Source: Klebsiella sp. RHBSTW-00484
Lineage (GTDB): Bacteria; Pseudomonadota; Gammaproteobacteria; Enterobacterales; Enterobacteriaceae
Direction: 5' to 3'
Length of the DNA: 64,000 nucleotides
Assembly: GCF_013705725.1 (NCBI RefSeq)
Contig: NZ_CP055481.1
Location: 4,464,001 to 4,528,000, forward strand
Part shown: one piece after another, positions 27,172 through 37,218 of the stretch
Position numbering within the stretch: the first letter of the stretch is position 1
Layout of the letters: every line of letters begins with the position of its first letter
Position numbers and translations under genes: made by a program
The notes under the pieces: generated by a model
Seen by the model: the letters and a program-made list of their open reading frames with translations, nothing else
Told to the model about the DNA's origin: nothing
The model's database searches: none

Positions 27172-27282
27172 ATTCCCTCGCCCCTCCGGGGAGAGGGTTA
27201 GGGTGAGGGGTAAATATGCTGATTAATCAGATTGTTACAACCCTCACCCCGGCCCTCTCCCTGAAAGGGAGAGGGAGAAAAA
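27172..27282. repeat. Inverted pair of REP-like CCCTC elements
   Basis: Two blocks of about 36-43 bp, each a hairpin of CCCTC...GAGGG plus a GGGTGAGGG or CCCTCACCCC tail, face each other around a 30-bp AT-rich centre (27212-27238). The same CCCTCACCCCnnCCCTCTCCC unit occurs after blaOXY (17205-17244). Confidence 0.6.
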
Positions 27283-27321
27283 CGAACCCTCATTCACTTT
27301 TAAGCACGTTTGTCAGCAGTC

Positions 27322-27355
27322 CCAACCCCGGCACCAAGCCGGAGTTGGTTTTATT
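27322..27355. terminator. Strong bidirectional terminator between the amidohydrolase operon and lysU
   Basis: CCAACCCCGGC (27322-27332) pairs with GCCGGAGTTGG (27338-27348) around ACCAA; TTTTATT follows on the plus strand. It lies 11 bases after the lysU stop, so it can also serve lysU. Confidence 0.75.
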
Positions 27356-27365
27356 GCGCTAGCGC

Positions 27366-28883
27366 TTATTTTACCGGACGCATGGCCGGGAACAGGATCA
27401 CATCGCGGATAGTGTGGCTGTTGGTAAACAGCATCACCATACGGTCAATACCAATCCCCAGACCGGCGGTTGGCGGCAGGCCATATTCCAGCGCGGTGAC
27501 GTAGTCTTCGTCGTAGAACATCGCTTCGTCATCGCCCGCCGCTTTGGCGTTAACCTGATCGAGGAAACGCTGCGCCTGGTCTTCGGCATCGTTCAGCTCG
27601 CTAAAGCCGTTGCCGATTTCACGCCCGCCGATAAAGAACTCAAAGCGATCGGTGATTTCCGGGTTCACATCGTTACGGCGCGCCAGCGGCGAAACTTCTG
27701 CCGGATACTCGGTGATAAAGGTCGGCTGGATCAGGTGCGCTTCCGCCACTTCGTCGAAGATCTCGGTGACAATACGCCCCAGCCCCCAGCTTTTCTCCAC
27801 GTGAACACCGATGGATTCCGCCAGCGCTTTCGCCGCGTCGAAGTTATCCAAATCCGCCATCTCGGTTTCAGGACGGTGTTTCTTAATCGCTTCGCGCATG
27901 GTCAGTTTTTCAAACGGCTTGCCGAAGTCGAACACCTGGTCGCCGTACGGCACTTCGGTTTTACCCAGTACGGTTTGCGCCAGAGTACGGAACAGCGATT
28001 CGGTCAGTTCGATCAGATCTTTGTAATCTGCATACGCCATATAGAGTTCCATCATGGTGAACTCTGGATTGTGGCGCACGGAAATGCCTTCGTTACGGAA
28101 GTTACGGTTAATCTCGAACACCCGTTCGAAGCCGCCGACCACCAGCCGTTTTAGATACAGCTCCGGCGCGATGCGCAGGTACATGTCCAGATCGAGGGCA
28201 TTATGATGGGTGATAAACGGACGTGCCGAAGCACCGCCGGGGATCACCTGCATCATCGGGGTTTCCACTTCCATAAAGCCGCGCGCGACCATAAATTGAC
28301 GCATAGTCGCGAGGATCTGCGAACGCACCTTAAAAGTGTGGCGCGACTCTTCGTTGGAAATCAGATCGAGATAACGCTGACGATAGCGCGCTTCCTGATC
28401 CTGCAGGCCGTGGAATTTGTCCGGCAGCGGGCGCAGCGCTTTGGTCAGCAGGCGCAGCTCGGTGCAGTGGATAGAGAGTTCGCCGGTTTGGGTTTTGAAC
28501 AGTTTACCGCGGGCCGCGATGATGTCGCCGAGGTCCCATTTCTTAAACTGCTCGTTATAGACGCCTTCCGGCAGATCGTCGCGGGCGACGTATAGCTGAA
28601 TGCGGCCGCCGACATCCTGTAAGGTGACGAAGGAGGCTTTACCCATGATACGGCGGGTCATCATACGGCCAGCAACCGAGACTTCGACGTTCAGGGAGAC
28701 GAGCTCTTCGTTGTCCTTACCATCAAATTCAGCATGGAGCTGGTCAGAAGTATGATCGCGACGAAAATCGTTCGGGAACGCCACGCCCTGCTCACGCAGC
28801 GCAGCCAGTTTTTCACGACGGGTTTTCAGTTCATTATTAAGGTCAATTGCCTCATCGGCACCTTGTGCTTGTTGTTCAGACAT
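27366..28883 (-). CDS. lysU: Lysyl-tRNA synthetase, class II (inducible form)
   Basis: 505 residues, the exact E. coli length. An N-terminal OB-fold anticodon-binding domain (about residues 60-150) precedes the class II catalytic core. Motif 2 contains [20 protein letters not shown], and motif 3 [15 protein letters not shown] with a terminal arginine-rich block. It charges tRNA-Lys in the cytoplasm. I call it lysU rather than lysS because the order lysU-dtpC-cadA-cadB-cadC is the E. coli one, whereas lysS follows prfB. LysU is stress- and low-pH-inducible in E. coli. Confidence 0.95.
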   Translation of the reverse strand: MSEQQAQGADEAIDLNNELKTRREKLAALREQGVAFPNDFRRDHTSDQLHAEFDGKDNEELVSLNVEVSVAGRMMTRRIMGKASFVTLQDVGGRIQLYVARDDLPEGVYNEQFKKWDLGDIIAARGKLFKTQTGELSIHCTELRLLTKALRPLPDKFHGLQDQEARYRQRYLDLISNEESRHTFKVRSQILATMRQFMVARGFMEVETPMMQVIPGGASARPFITHHNALDLDMYLRIAPELYLKRLVVGGFERVFEINRNFRNEGISVRHNPEFTMMELYMAYADYKDLIELTESLFRTLAQTVLGKTEVPYGDQVFDFGKPFEKLTMREAIKKHRPETEMADLDNFDAAKALAESIGVHVEKSWGLGRIVTEIFDEVAEAHLIQPTFITEYPAEVSPLARRNDVNPEITDRFEFFIGGREIGNGFSELNDAEDQAQRFLDQVNAKAAGDDEAMFYDEDYVTALEYGLPPTAGLGIGIDRMVMLFTNSHTIRDVILFPAMRPVK

Positions 28884-29231
28884 GTTGGTTCCTCATAACC
28901 CTGCTTGCAAACTTGCTTCGATAAATTGAACCAGGTCACTATCCAGCGCGGCCTGTCTCGGGTGGCAGCACCGGAGAACAATCTTAACGAACCTGGTTTC
29001 ACTTCCGGCTGAATTCACTCAGCCATCGTTTCACTAACGATTTTTTGTCTTCGGCTTCCGCGCTCGCCAGAATATCCTCCTCCTGATTATTGAACGGTGC
29101 AAGGAGCGGTTTTCGCTCCGCTGTTGAGAATGCTTAGCCAACTCCCCCGGTCGCGCTGCGCTTACCGGGGATACAAATCGCGCCGGCCGGTAGCCCGGCT
29201 AAGGCGTTTACGCCGCGAGCCGGGACGAACA
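28884..29231. other. 348-bp gap between dtpC and lysU: REP hairpin, possible tiny ORF, lysU promoter
   Basis: Holds a REP-type hairpin (29193-29224), a GGAGCG/CGCTCC hairpin (29103-29120), and on the minus strand an open frame of 24 codons ending at 28999 behind a very strong AGGAGGAGG but with no ATG, GTG or TTG start. The lysU promoter and leader must lie in the last 150 bases. Confidence 0.45.
29193..29224. repeat. REP-type palindrome
   Basis: GCCCGGCT...GGCG TTTA CGCC...AGCCGGG: outer arms at 29193-29200 and 29218-29224, inner GGCG/CGCC stem. Typical REP/PU hairpin sitting seven bases after the dtpC stop. Confidence 0.65.
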
Positions 29232-30707
29232 TCAGGCACCGCCTCCGGGAACTTCACCGGCAGCCGCGCGACGCCTGCCCACGCTAAAGGCGGTGACGAA
29301 GGCGATAATGACAATCACCGCCACGCAGCCCAGCGTCCACTCGCCCATTTGCGCAAAGAAATGCTGATACGCGACAATCGCCGTATCGCTGATTTGCGAC
29401 TCTGTGGTCTGCTGCGCCACCACGCCCGCCAGCCAGTTGGCCACCGCGCCGGTCGCCAACATATAAATCCCGGTCAGCACGCCGGTCACGCCGGGCATAT
29501 TGAGACGGGTGATTTGCGCCATCGCCACCGGATCGATAAACAGCTCGGCAAAGCCCATCAGCGCCAGGCCAGCCACCATCATGCCCATCGATGCCTGCCC
29601 TTGCGCCGCACCATGGCGCGCGTTAAGCGCCAGCAGCATAAAACCGCAGCCCATCAGCACCAGACCGAAGGCGAACTTCAGCCATACACGCAGTGCAGAA
29701 CGGGTGCTGCCTTCGGGACGCATCAGCCACGCCAGCGCGACGCCCGCCGCCATCACCGCGACGGCGTTGACCGACTGGAACAGCGCGGTAGGCACTTCGG
29801 TATTCAGCAAGCGACGATTAACAAAGTGGTCGATAAACAGGCTTATCGAGCTACCGCCCTGCTGCGCCAACACCCAGAACAGCGTGCCGGTCAACATCAA
29901 CAGAACGATTTGCCACAGCGCGCGGCGGTGTTCGGGGGATTTGATCATAATGCGCGCCACCATCTGGGCGGCGAAAACGCAGACAATCGCCAGCAGATAG
30001 CCGGACCAGTTATTCTCCAGCAGCAGAGTGAAAAACACCGGCGCGACGCAGAGCATCACCCCCAGCCAGCCCCAGGTCGGCAGCACAAACTTCACCGTTC
30101 GCAGCGCCTGTTTATCGACGCCGCGCGTATTGCGGAAGTAGCGGCTACCGCTTAAGAAAATCATCAGACCGGCAAACATACCGATCCCCGCCAGCGCAAA
30201 GCCGATATGCCAGCCGTACCACTGCGCCGCCAGCCCGCAGGCGATGGGCGCGGCGATGGAGCCGACGTTACCGGCGGCGTACAGCAGCGAGAAACCGCCG
30301 TCGCGACGAGGGTCATCAACAACGTAAAGTTCGCCCAGCAGGCAGCTAATATTGGATTTGAACAGACCGTAGCCGCAGATGATGATCGCCAGCGCGAGAT
30401 ACAGGCTCCAGATGGAATCGGATTCGACGCCCAACACTACATGGCCGAGGGTCATCAGCAGCGCGCCGGCAATCACCGCCGTGCGGTTGCCGAGCAGGCG
30501 GTCGGCAAGCCAGCCGCCGAGAATGGGGGTAACGTAAACCAGGGAGGCGTAAGCGCTGAACAGGCTGATGGCGTGGCTGTCATCAAAACCAAGCTGATGG
30601 GTGAGATAGAGGATGAGTAAGGCACGCATGCCGTAAAAGCTGAAATATTCCCAGATTTGGATCGCTACGATGTAGTAAATCGCGCGCGGCTGTGAGGGTG
30701 TTTTCAT
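29232..30707 (-). CDS. dtpC: Dipeptide/tripeptide:H+ symporter (POT family)
   Basis: 491 residues with about 14 membrane spans. The POT signature E-x-F-S-x-Y-G-M-R appears as [16 protein letters not shown] at residues 14-29. [21 protein letters not shown] lies near residue 147. Its place between lysU and cadA identifies it with E. coli yjdL/dtpC. It imports small peptides with protons, possibly feeding lysine-containing peptides to the Cad system. A strong terminator separates it from cadA, so it has its own promoter or depends on read-through. Confidence 0.9.
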   Translation of the reverse strand: MKTPSQPRAIYYIVAIQIWEYFSFYGMRALLILYLTHQLGFDDSHAISLFSAYASLVYVTPILGGWLADRLLGNRTAVIAGALLMTLGHVVLGVESDSIWSLYLALAIIICGYGLFKSNISCLLGELYVVDDPRRDGGFSLLYAAGNVGSIAAPIACGLAAQWYGWHIGFALAGIGMFAGLMIFLSGSRYFRNTRGVDKQALRTVKFVLPTWGWLGVMLCVAPVFFTLLLENNWSGYLLAIVCVFAAQMVARIMIKSPEHRRALWQIVLLMLTGTLFWVLAQQGGSSISLFIDHFVNRRLLNTEVPTALFQSVNAVAVMAAGVALAWLMRPEGSTRSALRVWLKFAFGLVLMGCGFMLLALNARHGAAQGQASMGMMVAGLALMGFAELFIDPVAMAQITRLNMPGVTGVLTGIYMLATGAVANWLAGVVAQQTTESQISDTAIVAYQHFFAQMGEWTLGCVAVIVIIAFVTAFSVGRRRAAAGEVPGGGA

Positions 30708-30726
30708 GGGTTCTCCTTGCAGCGTG

Positions 30727-30755
30727 AAAAAAAGGGAAGTGGCAAGCCACTTCCC
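30727..30755 (-). terminator. Rho-independent terminator of cadBA
   Basis: On the minus strand GGGAAGTGGC, a two-base turn, GCCACTTCCC, then seven U (30727-30733). It begins 14 bases after the cadA stop, a textbook terminator. Confidence 0.88.
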
Positions 30756-30768
30756 TGTTGTGCATCGA

Positions 30769-32916
30769 TTATTTATTGTTTTCGTCTTTCAGCACTTTAA
30801 CGGTGTAACGACCATCAGCCTGGCGATAGGCACCGTGGATATCGGTTTCGAAGCCCGGATAGTGAGCGCCGATTTCACACAGCATCTGCAGGAACTCCAG
30901 CACCGGACGGCTCTCTTCGGTGATCATCTCACCCGGCATCACCAGCGGAACTCCCGGAGGATACGGCAGGATCATGTTGGCGTTAACGCGACCGACCATC
31001 TCTTCGAGATAGACCTCTTCAGTCTGACCGTGCAGCTCTTTTTGGAACGCAGCGTATGGCGTGATCATCATCGCTGGCAGCACTTCGAATGCGCGGAACA
31101 TCAGGTCCGGCAGGTTGTGATGCTCAACCAGTTTGTGAATGTTCTGCGCCAGTTCCTGAACACGCATGTTTTCATAGAACTCAGGATCTTCACGGTACAG
31201 CGACGGCAGCATGTTTTTCACCCGCAGGTTCAGGTCGAACGCGCGTTTGAAGTCGGTCAGCGCGCGCAGCAGGCTGAGTGCTTTGGTTTTGTCGATACCG
31301 ATGCTGAACAGGAACAGCAGGTTGTACGGACCGGTTTTTTCCACCACGATGCCGTGTTCGTCGAGGTATTTCGCCACGATGCTGGCCGGAATACCAAACT
31401 CGTCCATGGTGCCGTCTTTCTTCATCCCCGGGGTCAGCAGCGTGACTTTGATCGGGTCGAGGTACATGTGTTCGTTGTCGATGTTTTTGAAACCGTGCCA
31501 TGCGCTGTCGGAGCGCAGCGGCCAGCATTCAGCGCCATCGATATGTTCTGGCTGCCAGACGTCGAAGAACCACCCTTCAGACTCGCCTTTCAGACGTTTA
31601 ATCTCTTTACGGAACTTGATAGAACGCTCGATAGAACCGTCGATCAGGCGCTTACCGGCGTTGCCTTTCATCATCGCCGCCGCGGTTTCGGTAGAAGCCA
31701 CCACACCGTAGTGCGGAGAGGTGGTGGTATGCATCATGTAGGCTTCGTTAAAGGTTTCTTCGTTAACGTCGCCTTTAATGTGGATCATCGAAGCCTGGGA
31801 GAACGCCGCCAGCAGTTTGTGCGTGGACTGGGTTTCGTAAATCACTTTCCCTTCAACGCGACCGCCGCTCATCCCGCATTTACCGGCGTAAATCGGTGAG
31901 AAGTTGGTGTAAGGCACCCATGCTGAGTCAAAGTGGATGGATTTCACATCCAGGGTTTTCTTGATGAAGTCGGTGTTGTACAGCAGACCATCATAGGTGG
32001 AGTTGGTGATTACCGCGTGCACCGGCCAGGTGGCGTTAGGGGTCTCTTTCACGCGTTTGGCGATAGTCGCATGCTGGAATTCGCTCTGCGGGATCCCGCC
32101 GAGGATGCCGTAAGCGTTACGCGTCGGGCGGAAGTAGATTGGCGTAATGTCGCTCATCATCATCAGATGGGTCAGCGATTTGTGGCAGTTACGGTCAATC
32201 AGCACGGTGCTACCGGCCGGCGCGGAGTACATCCCGACGATTTTGTTGGCGGTAGAAGTGCCGTTGGTCACCATATAGCTGCGTTCAGCATTGAAGACGC
32301 GAGCAATATACTCTTCCGCTTCTTTGTGTGGACCACTGTGATCGAGCAGAGAACCCAATTCAGAAACCGAAATCGAGACATCGGATTTCATGGTGTTGGA
32401 GCCAAAGAAATCATAGAAGATGCTGCCGACCGGGCTTTTCTGGAACGCGGTACCGCCCATGTGGCCTGGGGTACAGAAGGTGTATTTGCCTTCACGCACA
32501 TATTTGAACAGCGCTTTGGTCAGCGGCGGCAGAATGGTGTCGATATATTCGTCAGTGTTCTGTTTGATTTTGTCGGCGATATCATTCGCCGCGCCCAGCG
32601 CATATTCGAAGAAGCGCACCTGCATACGCAGATCGTTGAGGCTCACGTCCAGAGTGGAGTAAGTGTTAGCGAAGGCGTACAGCGGCATGTATTCGTTCAG
32701 TTTGCTGATTTCTTCGCACAGTTCGAGATTGTATTTATCCCAGTCGAAGATAACGCCGCACAGACGCGCATTGTTTTCGATAAGTTTTAATAAGTCGTCA
32801 CGGTCGTTCGGGTAGACAATACGGAAGTCCAGACGTTCGAGGGCGCGATGCAGTTCACGGATGGGCTCTTCTTTGAAGTAAACACCCATGTGATTCATGA
32901 TTGCGATAACGTTCAT
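30769..32916 (-). CDS. cadA: Inducible lysine decarboxylase
   Basis: 715 residues, identical in length to E. coli CadA and highly similar throughout. The N-terminal wing domain ([19 protein letters not shown]), the PLP-lysine block [19 protein letters not shown] near residue 365, and the C-terminal [13 protein letters not shown] are all intact. I use the ATG at 32914-32916 (AACGTT follows); a TTG two codons upstream also is open but unlikely. PLP-dependent, cytoplasmic decamer: lysine + H+ to cadaverine + CO2, raising internal pH. Second gene of cadBA. Confidence 0.97.
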   Translation of the reverse strand: MNVIAIMNHMGVYFKEEPIRELHRALERLDFRIVYPNDRDDLLKLIENNARLCGVIFDWDKYNLELCEEISKLNEYMPLYAFANTYSTLDVSLNDLRMQVRFFEYALGAANDIADKIKQNTDEYIDTILPPLTKALFKYVREGKYTFCTPGHMGGTAFQKSPVGSIFYDFFGSNTMKSDVSISVSELGSLLDHSGPHKEAEEYIARVFNAERSYMVTNGTSTANKIVGMYSAPAGSTVLIDRNCHKSLTHLMMMSDITPIYFRPTRNAYGILGGIPQSEFQHATIAKRVKETPNATWPVHAVITNSTYDGLLYNTDFIKKTLDVKSIHFDSAWVPYTNFSPIYAGKCGMSGGRVEGKVIYETQSTHKLLAAFSQASMIHIKGDVNEETFNEAYMMHTTTSPHYGVVASTETAAAMMKGNAGKRLIDGSIERSIKFRKEIKRLKGESEGWFFDVWQPEHIDGAECWPLRSDSAWHGFKNIDNEHMYLDPIKVTLLTPGMKKDGTMDEFGIPASIVAKYLDEHGIVVEKTGPYNLLFLFSIGIDKTKALSLLRALTDFKRAFDLNLRVKNMLPSLYREDPEFYENMRVQELAQNIHKLVEHHNLPDLMFRAFEVLPAMMITPYAAFQKELHGQTEEVYLEEMVGRVNANMILPYPPGVPLVMPGEMITEESRPVLEFLQMLCEIGAHYPGFETDIHGAYRQADGRYTVKVLKDENNK

Positions 32917-32997
32917 AGTCAAATCTCCAGATAAAGAAAGCCCCTCCCGCCACGTCGTGACAGGTGATGGAAGGAGCCTCAGGAATAGGGTTACTGA

Positions 32998-34335
32998 TTA
33001 ATGTGCGTTGGCGGTGTTGTTATCAGCGGAATCGTTGTTGCTCTGGCGCTGGTGCATTTTGCGACCGTAGAACATCAGGATGATCAGGCTGACGATAAAG
33101 GTACCGGCCAGTTCGAAGGAGCTTGCACCCATCAGGGCGATGAAGCAGAACCCGCAGCCAAGGACTGAACAAATCAGGCTGACGAAGTTACGAATGTTGA
33201 TGCCTTCGAAGCGAATCAGGTCAACGCAGGAGTAGAAGTAAGGCAGCATGGTCAGCAGAACCGCGATACCGGTCAGCTCACCGAACAGGTCGGACGCTTT
33301 ACCACCGCTGGAGTTCATCAGGGTAATCAGCACCATCAGAACAGTCATTTTCACTGCGGCCAGCAGCAGGCCTTTTTTCGGGTTACCGTTTTTATCCAGC
33401 TCGCCGTAGATTTTCGGGAAGTTGCCATCGTTAGCCGCACGTACACCGGCCTGGCCGACCAGCATCATCCAGGAACCGAGAGAAGTCAGACACGCAAAGG
33501 CGGTGAAAGCGGAAACCAGCGGAGCAGCCCAGCCGCCGAGTATAGTCGAAGCACTCACGGCAAACGGTGCGCCGGAAGCGGCCATTTCAGAGGCAGGGTA
33601 CATACCGGCGATAACCTGAGTGGCGGCGATATAAACGATACCTGCCAGCGCGGTTCCCAGCATGGTGGCCAGCGGAACGGTACGTTTCGGGTTTTTCACC
33701 ATCCCGGTGCTCACGGCAGCGGATTCAACACCCACGAAGGCCCACAGGCAGAGCAGGATACTTTTGATAACCGCGTGGCTATCTGTCGTAGTAGAGGTAT
33801 TCCAGTTCGCCTGATAGGTGGCAACGTCAAACCAGTGCCAACCAATAACCGCCGTCATAACTACCGGAATAAGTACCAGTACCAAACCAATTGTCGTCAG
33901 GCGGCTCACCCAGGTCCCACCGAGCATATTCACAAAGGTAAATATCCACACGATGGCAATACAGGCGATACCGGCGGGAATTGGGTTATTCAGTACCGGG
34001 AAGAATGTAGAGAGATAAGATACGGCGGTAATCCCGATTGCCAGATTACCAATCCAGTTTGCGTGATAATAAAGGACGCCGGTTTGAAAACCGAATGCCG
34101 GAGATATTTCGCCCGCATAGGCAATTGGACCACCCTGCTGCGGGTTTTTGGTCGCCAGTCGGGCATAAACATAAGCCAGAGACATTGCGCCAATAATAGA
34201 TATCACCCAACCCCAGATGGCGATAGAACCGATACTCGCCAGGTTCGCAGGTAATAGTGCAATACCGCTCCCCATCATATTACCAGCGACGACGCCGGTA
34301 CAGGCAAATAGCCCGATCTTCTTGGCAGAACTCAT
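32998..34335 (-). CDS. cadB: Lysine:cadaverine antiporter
   Basis: 445 residues with 12 predicted spans, APC superfamily. Opening MSSAKKIGLFACTGVVAGNMMGSGIALLPAN and LCLWAFVGVESAAVSTGMVKNP are typical of CadB/PotE. It imports lysine and exports cadaverine. First gene of cadBA, 81 bases before cadA. Its promoter region (34336-34700) is the expected target of CadC. Confidence 0.96.
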   Translation of the reverse strand: MSSAKKIGLFACTGVVAGNMMGSGIALLPANLASIGSIAIWGWVISIIGAMSLAYVYARLATKNPQQGGPIAYAGEISPAFGFQTGVLYYHANWIGNLAIGITAVSYLSTFFPVLNNPIPAGIACIAIVWIFTFVNMLGGTWVSRLTTIGLVLVLIPVVMTAVIGWHWFDVATYQANWNTSTTTDSHAVIKSILLCLWAFVGVESAAVSTGMVKNPKRTVPLATMLGTALAGIVYIAATQVIAGMYPASEMAASGAPFAVSASTILGGWAAPLVSAFTAFACLTSLGSWMMLVGQAGVRAANDGNFPKIYGELDKNGNPKKGLLLAAVKMTVLMVLITLMNSSGGKASDLFGELTGIAVLLTMLPYFYSCVDLIRFEGINIRNFVSLICSVLGCGFCFIALMGASSFELAGTFIVSLIILMFYGRKMHQRQSNNDSADNNTANAH

Positions 34336-34700
34336 GTTTGCTTTTCTCCTAAGTTTATTTGGGAGGTACAGATCATGATGATGAACCTTTTATTGACCCG
34401 ACCAACTGCCAACAAGATTACGGATTCGTACGAGATAAGTCCTAAAGATAAAGTGAAATAACAACAAACATCAGACAAATGATATTTTGACCTTTTTCGC
34501 GCAACATATCAGGATGACAAGTTGATATCAAAAAAAGATAAACATTGAATATTTACAGTAAGTTAGAACAACACATGTATGTTGAAATTGTGTTGCAAAC
34601 AGGCTGAAAATTGCTATAGATATATAACAACAGAGATGCTCATGAGAAACATAAGATTAACCTCACCATACTTAAAACCACGAGCATGGTGAGGGTTTAC
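34336..34700 (-). promoter_or_regulatory. cadBA promoter and CadC-binding region
   Basis: 365 bases without a gene, strongly AT-rich in the segment 34430-34640. In E. coli CadC binds two AT-rich sites (Cad1, Cad2) in this gap and competes with H-NS. The base composition and place fit, but I cannot assign the individual sites by eye. The cadC terminator hairpin occupies the far end. Confidence 0.6.
34661..34694 (-). terminator. Hairpin after cadC
   Basis: CCTCACCAT (34661-34669) and ATGGTGAGG (34686-34694) form a nine-base stem directly after the cadC stop codon. The following U-run is weak, so it may be a weak or Rho-assisted terminator. Confidence 0.5.
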
Positions 34701-36233
34701 TTATTCTGAAGAGAGGAAGTTATCGAGATAGGGAACAACGCGGGTCACTGAGGTCTGAAATACCGCATTTTCAATCCAGTAAAACGTATTCTCACCTGGA
34801 CGTAAATTGAACGCAGTGAGATAAGCATCAGCCGCTTCCCGGTTTTGGCCTTTCATTTCGTAGACCTTACCGAGCAGCACATAGTTCATCCACGACATTT
34901 CCAGGTCAATGCCGGTATTAATGGCATTGTAGGCTTCATCCACCTTTCCTTTGCCCAGCATATCGACTGTTTTAATTTGATAGAATACTGCCATATCTTT
35001 AATCCCGGGCATATTACCCACTCGGGTTATTTCGCTATAAAGATCGGCCAGTTGTTTTTCATCCAGCGGCTGTTGTGAATGGCGTAATACATCTACCAGC
35101 GCTTTTTCCGCATAAGCATAAGTAAAGTCCGGCGACTGTTTATTCACATCTTCGAGCAGAATGCTGGCCTTGCCGAGGGAATCGACATCGCCGTACATTA
35201 ATAGCTGATGGGCCTGATAGAAATGCGTGAGCGCCATACTTTGCGAGGGTTGATATTGTTTCAACATCTCCTGCATTCGCGCTGGCCACGGCTGTTTCAG
35301 CGCCTCCGACAGGCTGCTCAGCAGGTCGTTTTGAATCGACAGCTGGTTGTCGTTGGTGACGAAGTAGCGCTTATCCATCATCGTTGAGCCGTCGGCGTTA
35401 TCCACCACTTTGACCGACATAAAGCACTGCTGAGCGCGATAGTGGCGCTGGTTGACAAACTCAATGGTCAGCGTTTTTCCGGAACTGCTCGGCTCATTAA
35501 TGTTGTAGTTGGTTTTATCGTGCACCATAAAGGTGGAGAAGGTGTTCAGCGAGGTGGTGATCAAGCTCCCTAAGCCAATGGCGTAGGAGTGTTGTGATGC
35601 CCAGTTGTTGCAGGTATTGCCATTGATCAGATGAATATCGACATCGCGCGGGTTAAGCAGCAACCGCGTTTTAGTCACCGGGGGGCGCGACTCAAGGGTC
35701 GATAGCGCCACCAACGCCACGCAGCTGCCGAGGGCCAGCAGGAACAGCCCCCAGACGATAAAGGTGCTAATCCGCTTACGTTTTTCAGGTTTTGCGGGCG
35801 GCGCAATCTCCGGCGTAACCGCATCCGGTTGTGGAGAGTGCGTCGGCGTTTCCGATATCGCCATCGCGGTTTCTGCAGGAATCACCGGCGTCAGTTCCTC
35901 CCCCTCTTCCGTACACCAGATAACCGGCACCGTCAGCTTATAACCACGTTTGGGCACGGTAGCAATGTATTCAAGGCTGCTATCGTCGCCATCTTTTAGC
36001 GATTTACGTAACTCGGAAATGCTTTGCGTCACGACGTGGCTGGTAACAACGTTACGGGTCCAGACGTTGTCGATAAGCTCATCCCTGCTGAGCACTTCAC
36101 CAGGGTGACGGGCAAAGAAAACCAGAAGATCGATTAAGCGCGGTTCGAGAGTTAGCTGACGCCCCTTGCGGCTAATTTGGTTAACAGAGGGAGTAACCAG
36201 CCATTCTCCAACGCGAACAACAGGTTGTTGCAT
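34701..36233 (-). CDS. cadC: Membrane-bound acid/lysine sensor and activator of cadBA
   Basis: 510 residues. N-terminal OmpR-type winged helix (residues 1-105; LTLEPRLIDLLVFFARHPGEVLSRDEL), a linker, one transmembrane helix (TFIVWGLFLLALGSCVALVAL near 170) and a large periplasmic sensor domain with two cysteines expected to form the redox disulfide. I start at the ATG at 36231-36233 (MQQPVVRVGEWLVTPS), which aligns with E. coli CadC; an upstream in-frame ATG adds 15 hydrophobic residues that do not belong. It activates cadBA at low pH with lysine, together with the lysine permease LysP. Confidence 0.95.
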   Translation of the reverse strand: MQQPVVRVGEWLVTPSVNQISRKGRQLTLEPRLIDLLVFFARHPGEVLSRDELIDNVWTRNVVTSHVVTQSISELRKSLKDGDDSSLEYIATVPKRGYKLTVPVIWCTEEGEELTPVIPAETAMAISETPTHSPQPDAVTPEIAPPAKPEKRKRISTFIVWGLFLLALGSCVALVALSTLESRPPVTKTRLLLNPRDVDIHLINGNTCNNWASQHSYAIGLGSLITTSLNTFSTFMVHDKTNYNINEPSSSGKTLTIEFVNQRHYRAQQCFMSVKVVDNADGSTMMDKRYFVTNDNQLSIQNDLLSSLSEALKQPWPARMQEMLKQYQPSQSMALTHFYQAHQLLMYGDVDSLGKASILLEDVNKQSPDFTYAYAEKALVDVLRHSQQPLDEKQLADLYSEITRVGNMPGIKDMAVFYQIKTVDMLGKGKVDEAYNAINTGIDLEMSWMNYVLLGKVYEMKGQNREAADAYLTAFNLRPGENTFYWIENAVFQTSVTRVVPYLDNFLSSE

Positions 36234-36828
36234 AAAAAAAAGCCCCAGGACGAAAAGGGAAAGGCGCGATGATAACACATTTGTCTTATCTATTTATGCC
36301 GGAACGTATAAGCCAATCCGCAATGGCAATAAACCTAAAGCAAACCGTCAACATAGAGTAAATGTAGCAGACCCGGCAATCCTCTCGCCAATGTCGCCGA
36401 AATCGTTTGCATATAATCAATAACAAAACGCCCCTACCATTAGTGAAAAAATAATTGAAGCTGATCACATAAACAGAACCAAAGATGCTTTTTTTTAGGT
36501 ATGTTTATGCACGGCACTGCATAAACATTCGTGATTATTCTTTTCGTCTGCACAGGCCGTCGTTAAAAAATGTTTCATCCGATGACGGTTTTTTATCCAT
36601 TACGCTGAGTAGTCATACTCATAGCGCCCCTATATCGCATGCTTAACGATGTTTTGTATGTGCAAACATTTATATTTATTTCAGAACAACCTCATTTTGA
36701 TTCATGCAATAAACCCTGCATAACATCTATTTTGATTATTCGTGCGCCGTTTTTTTATTGATTAAAATCAATAAACCCTGGAACTATTAGAATCAGAATG
36801 CACGCAAATCTTCTTTGAGCCGATAAAT
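36234..36828. other. AT-rich gap between divergent cadC and speFL
   Basis: No gene recognised. The region is very AT-rich with several TTTTTT and AATAAA runs, fitting divergent stress-regulated promoters subject to H-NS. ATTAAAATCAATAAAC lies near 36770. The promoter of the speFL-speF transcript should be in 36700-36800. Confidence 0.4.
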
Positions 36829-36933
36829 ATGGAAAACAATAGCCGAGCATGGCCACATATTAGACGCATCACGCATATCATGATGGTATGCCAACGTAGC
36901 TGCTTTGATTTTCATATCTTCAATTCTAAATAA
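36829..36933 (+). CDS. speFL: SpeFL leader peptide (ornithine-sensing)
   Basis: 34 codons plus stop, the exact length of E. coli SpeFL. It begins MENNSR and contains PHIRR.THIM in the first half and FDFH.FN at the end, matching the conserved ornithine-sensor and effector parts (E. coli: MENNSRTMPHIRRTTHIM and FDFHFFN). In E. coli the nascent peptide traps ornithine in the ribosome, stalls, and thereby blocks Rho-dependent termination upstream of speF. GAGC lies before the ATG. Divergence here is concentrated in the middle (MVCQRSC). Too short for ordinary gene callers. Confidence 0.92.
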   Translation: MENNSRAWPHIRRITHIMMVCQRSCFDFHIFNSK

Positions 36934-37218
36934 CCCTTCTTTTATGGTGTGAACTGGACATCAGCTCCGTCGCACGCTGCTTTCTTTATTCTTACTATAC
37001 AAACAGTTATCAGAATAGAAAATGCACCTCGCTGCACCCTTTGCGTGATGTTTTTTCAGCGTAGCCAGGATCTTTCAATATCCTGAGCCATTCTGCTGTG
37101 CTTATTTTTGTATCGAAAAAATAAAGTAGCCCAATAAAAAATGATCCCGTTATTCCCTTTTCCGGCGACCAATAAGCCGGAGGCACCTTTTTATCTAAAA
37201 TACTGATTGAGATTGTTT
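36934..37218 (+). promoter_or_regulatory. speF leader after SpeFL (stalling-controlled termination zone)
   Basis: 285 bases of untranslated leader between speFL and speF. By analogy with E. coli it carries the Rho-loading zone that is masked when ribosomes stall on speFL. A CCGGCGACC-AATAA-GCCGGAGG hairpin lies near 37160-37185, shortly before speF. Confidence 0.55.

Noticed and set aside
27366..28883. lysS instead of lysU
   Set aside because: No prfB upstream, and the neighbours dtpC and cadABC are those of lysU.
29097..30155. Long plus-strand open frame opposite dtpC
   Set aside because: Composition is Arg/His/Gln-rich, typical of the antisense of a GC-rich membrane protein gene, and the minus-strand POT transporter is unambiguous.
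30706..31899. 397-codon plus-strand open frame opposite cadA
   Set aside because: It is the antisense of the highly conserved cadA gene and has no domain signature.
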